DNA from: Flavobacteriaceae bacterium CG2_30_34_30
GTDB lineage: Bacteria; Bacteroidota; Bacteroidia; Flavobacteriales; Flavobacteriaceae
NCBI GenBank assembly: GCA_001873105.1
Contig: MNYN01000030.1
Coordinates: forward strand, 1 to 36,377
Reading direction: 5' to 3'
Length of the DNA: 36,377 nucleotides
The notes beneath the pieces were generated by a model. It was not told the DNA's origin. It worked only from the letters and a program-made list of their open reading frames with translations, and ran no database searches. Shown here one piece after another: positions 33,992-36,377 of the stretch (its first letter is position 1; each line of letters begins with the position of its first letter). The position numbers were made by a program, and so were the translations under genes.

Positions 33992-34242
33992 AGGAGGAAG
34001 CGAAGAAAGACCTTCAGAAAATCTATAAATCAGGCGATACATCTTCCATAAAAAAATTAGAAAAAATAATTCTTGAACTTTCAGAACATCCAACCCTTGG
34101 CATTGGCAATCCCGAAGCTTTAAAACACAGTTTATCGGGCTATTGGAGCCGAAGAATCAACAAAAAAGACCGTCTTATCTACCGAATTATTGAAGAGCCA
34201 GAAATGTTAGTTGTCATAATTTCAGCATTGGGGCATTATTAA
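33967..34242 (+). CDS. YoeB/Txe-type mRNA interferase toxin
   Basis: The 91-residue RelE-superfamily toxin is of the Txe/YoeB branch, which cleaves mRNA on the ribosome. The core starts KYRIKIEEEAKKDLQKIYKSGD, then EKIILELSEHPTLGIGNPEALKHSLSGYWSRRINKKDRLIYRI and ends IISALGHY. The GxGxPExLK, WSRRI and C-terminal HY signature fit YoeB, with the general base Glu, the Arg and the terminal His in place. Its ATG lies inside the antitoxin gene. The operon is small and isolated, without mobile-element genes nearby, as expected of a chromosomal module. Confidence 0.9.
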   Translation: MGKYRIKIEEEAKKDLQKIYKSGDTSSIKKLEKIILELSEHPTLGIGNPEALKHSLSGYWSRRINKKDRLIYRIIEEPEMLVVIISALGHY

Positions 34243-34442
34243 ATTGGCGTTATTTTTAAATGCCACAAAGTCGCAGGCAAAAGAAACTCTCTGCAATAGG
34301 TATTTACTTCACCACAAATCCATAAAGTTAGTAAATAGAACACCTAGTAAAACACTTTTTTCAACCCATCAAAATGTACATAAAAGTACAACATTCCTAA
34401 AATTCTCACGTTGTACTTACGATAATAATTAATAGATTCATA

Positions 34443-34450
34443 TATCTTTG
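34443..34450 (+). promoter_or_regulatory. Putative -7 box for the TPR gene
   Basis: TATCTTTG matches TAnnTTTG exactly, 21 bp before the ATG at 34472. No TTG lies at the 17-23 nt spacing (the nearest is 29 nt upstream). The stretch 34243-34440 holds no recognisable feature. Confidence 0.5.
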
Positions 34451-34471
34451 GCCACTTAAACCTACCACTAA

Positions 34472-36377
34472 ATGAAAAGATACCTCACGGCATTAGTACT
34501 TGCATTTTTATTTACAACTTCTTTTTTTTATTCGCAGCAAACGGCAGTTTTTACAAATGATTTGGCGGCATTTCAAGATGCAGTTGCTTTGTACAACAAC
34601 CAGCAATATCTTGCAGCGCAAACGCAGTTTACAAAAATAAAAAACACGACAAAAAACCAAAGTATAGAAGCAGATTGCAGCTATTATATTGCAAATGCAG
34701 CCATACGGCTAAATCAGCAAAGTGCCGATGCTTTAATGGAAAAATTTGTGGAAGAATACCCAACCAGTACCAAAAGAAATAGTGCTTTTCTTGAAGTAGG
34801 AAATTATTATTTTGAAAGCGGAAGGTATCCACAGGCAAGAAAATGGTTCGATAAAGTGGAAGAACGCAATCTAAGCCATGCCGAAAAAGAGAAATTTTAT
34901 TTTTACAATGGCTATGCTTTTTTTCAAACAAAAAGGCCTAGTGAAGCAAAAAAATATTTAAACCGAGTAGCAAATTCTAAGGAATACGGGTCACAAGCCA
35001 AATATTATTTGGGTTATATGGCGTACGAAGGCGATAATTATGAAGAAGCAACCCAGCTTTTTGAAGAAGTAAAAGACAAAGAGCGATATGCCGAAGATAT
35101 GTCCTACTACCAAGCAGATATGAATTTTAAATTAGGAAAATTTCAAGAAGCTATCACCCTCGGCAAATCGCAGTACGACAAATCCAGCCCTCAAGAAAAA
35201 TCGCAACTGTCAAAAATAATAGGAGAGAGTTATTTTAATTTGGGCGAATATGAAGCTGCAATTCCTTACCTAAAAGAGTACAAAGGCACTCGCGGAAAAT
35301 GGAATAACACCGATTATTACCAACTAGGATATGCCTATTACAAACAAGCAGACTACGCAAATGCCATTGCAGAATTCAATAAAATTATCACAGGAAAGGA
35401 TGCCGTAGCACAAAACGCCTATTATCATTTAGGCGAATCTTATCTAAAACAAAACCAAAAACAGCAGGCTTTAAACGCTTTTAAAAATGCTTCTGAAATG
35501 AGTTTTAGTCCACAAATTCAAGAAGATGCTTGGTATAATTATGCTAAATTGAGTTATGAAATTGGCAATGCCTACACTAGTGTGCCGCAAGTACTCACTT
35601 CCTTTTTAGAAAAATATCCAAAAACCAACAACAAAACGGAAATTGAGGATTTACTTATAGATTCCTACATAACTTCTAAAAACTTTAAAGAAGCACTTAA
35701 CTTATTAGAAAACAACAAAAGTTTTGAAAATAAATTGGCTTACCAAAAAGTTGCTTTTTTTAGAGGGCTGGAGTTGTACAATGAAAGCAATTACAACGAT
35801 GCAAAAGTGTTTTTTGAAAAATCATTAAAAGAACCACGAGACGCTCGTTTTACTGCTCGAGCAACATACTGGAAAGCCGAAAGTGATTACCAGTTACATA
35901 ATTTTGAACAAGCACTTATCGGGTTTAAACAGTTTAAACAATTGCCGGAAAACAAAAACACACCTGAAACCACTAACGTTGATTATAACATAGCTTACAC
36001 CTATTTCAAAACCAGAAATTACACCGATGCTATTACTTCTTTTCAACAGTTTTTAGGAAATACAAACATCGATAATCAAAGAAAAAAAGACGCCAATTTA
36101 CGACTTGGTGATAGTTATTTTGTTTCTAGCCAATATTGGCCGGCTATGGAAAATTATAACAAAGTAATTGCCATAGGAGGTGCTGATGCCGATTATGCAG
36201 CCTATCAAAAAGCCATAAGTTACGGTTTTGTGGATCGCACAAATACAAAACTAGAAGAGCTTACTGCATTTGACAGAAGTTTTCCGAATTCTGGGTATCG
36301 TGATGATGCGCTTTATGAATTGGGCAATACCCATTTGGCTTTAAATAACAATGCAGATGCAATAAAAACGTATGACA
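34472..36377 (+). CDS. Large tetratricopeptide-repeat protein, 3' end outside the window
   Basis: The frame opens at the ATG at 34472 and stays open to the window edge (at least 635 residues). The signal peptide MKRYLTALVLAFLFTTSFFYSQQ is followed by many TPR units, for example YYIANAAIRLNQ, FLEVGNYYFESGRYPQARKWFD, YYLGYMAYEGDNYEEATQLFE, SYFNLGEYEAAIPYLKEY and AYYHLGESYLKQNQKQQALNAF, each with the small-residue and aromatic spacing of TPR helices. Flavobacteria carry such exported TPR proteins of about 1,000 residues that resemble YbgF/CpoB-type partners. A scaffold role in the periplasm is likely. The exact partner cannot be read from the sequence. A -7 box TATCTTTG precedes it. Confidence 0.9.
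   Translation, partial: MKRYLTALVLAFLFTTSFFYSQQTAVFTNDLAAFQDAVALYNNQQYLAAQTQFTKIKNTTKNQSIEADCSYYIANAAIRLNQQSADALMEKFVEEYPTSTKRNSAFLEVGNYYFESGRYPQARKWFDKVEERNLSHAEKEKFYFYNGYAFFQTKRPSEAKKYLNRVANSKEYGSQAKYYLGYMAYEGDNYEEATQLFEEVKDKERYAEDMSYYQADMNFKLGKFQEAITLGKSQYDKSSPQEKSQLSKIIGESYFNLGEYEAAIPYLKEYKGTRGKWNNTDYYQLGYAYYKQADYANAIAEFNKIITGKDAVAQNAYYHLGESYLKQNQKQQALNAFKNASEMSFSPQIQEDAWYNYAKLSYEIGNAYTSVPQVLTSFLEKYPKTNNKTEIEDLLIDSYITSKNFKEALNLLENNKSFENKLAYQKVAFFRGLELYNESNYNDAKVFFEKSLKEPRDARFTARATYWKAESDYQLHNFEQALIGFKQFKQLPENKNTPETTNVDYNIAYTYFKTRNYTDAITSFQQFLGNTNIDNQRKKDANLRLGDSYFVSSQYWPAMENYNKVIAIGGADADYAAYQKAISYGFVDRTNTKLEELTAFDRSFPNSGYRDDALYELGNTHLALNNNADAIKTYD

Noticed and set aside
1-36377. CRISPR array, rRNA, tRNA cluster or intact insertion sequence
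   Set aside because: I saw no evenly spaced direct repeats, no rRNA segments, no cloverleaf tRNA other than the tRNA-like end of tmRNA, and no transposase gene.

Overview
The window looks like the chromosome of a Bacteroidota bacterium, most likely a Flavobacteriaceae member. The evidence is an AT-rich sequence, promoter -7 boxes of the form TAnnTTTG, two secreted proteins with type IX secretion C-terminal sorting domains, a tmRNA encoding a GEDNYALAA-type tag, and many gene types common in flavobacteria (CreD operon, DUF3857 protein, Por-secretion tails). I cannot name the genus. Identifications come from reading protein sequence by eye; no database search was run.

Left third (1-15 kb): a tmRNA on the minus strand with its own terminator. 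It is followed by a monofunctional lysine-ketoglutarate reductase, a minus-strand operon (membrane protein, winged-helix regulator, CreD) carrying two near-identical candidate operators, and a saccharopine dehydrogenase. The reductase and dehydrogenase match the two halves of the fused animal enzyme AASS and together would degrade lysine through saccharopine. Next come an outer-membrane barrel-like protein, a DUF3857 protein with a degenerate transglutaminase fold, kdsA (KDO synthesis for LPS), two tandem FG-GAP repeat proteins with T9SS tails, and typA. Two copies of an unexplained non-coding element lie at 4.23 kb and 6.84 kb.

Middle (15-30 kb): a surface-polysaccharide region. A tightly packed plus-strand run encodes a small membrane protein, a NoeA-like methyltransferase, a membrane-anchored sulfatase-fold protein, a FemAB/GNAT-like acyltransferase, an FdtB-like aminotransferase, a Wzx flippase, an MBOAT O-acyltransferase and an SGNH-like protein. 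After one reversed glycosyltransferase, a second plus-strand run encodes two GT4 glycosyltransferases, an FdtA-like ketoisomerase and a methyltransferase. The set suggests a glycan containing a 3-acylamino-3,6-dideoxyhexose with methyl and O-acyl decorations. No Wzy polymerase, initiating transferase or rmlA/rmlB is visible.

Right part (29-36.4 kb): a repeat-rich intergenic region, a GT2 glycosyltransferase with an FtsE-like ATPase, and a secreted S8 peptidase translationally coupled to a small phage-tail-like coiled-coil protein. A YoeB-type toxin with a DUF2683-like antitoxin follows, then the 5' part of a large TPR protein cut by the window end.
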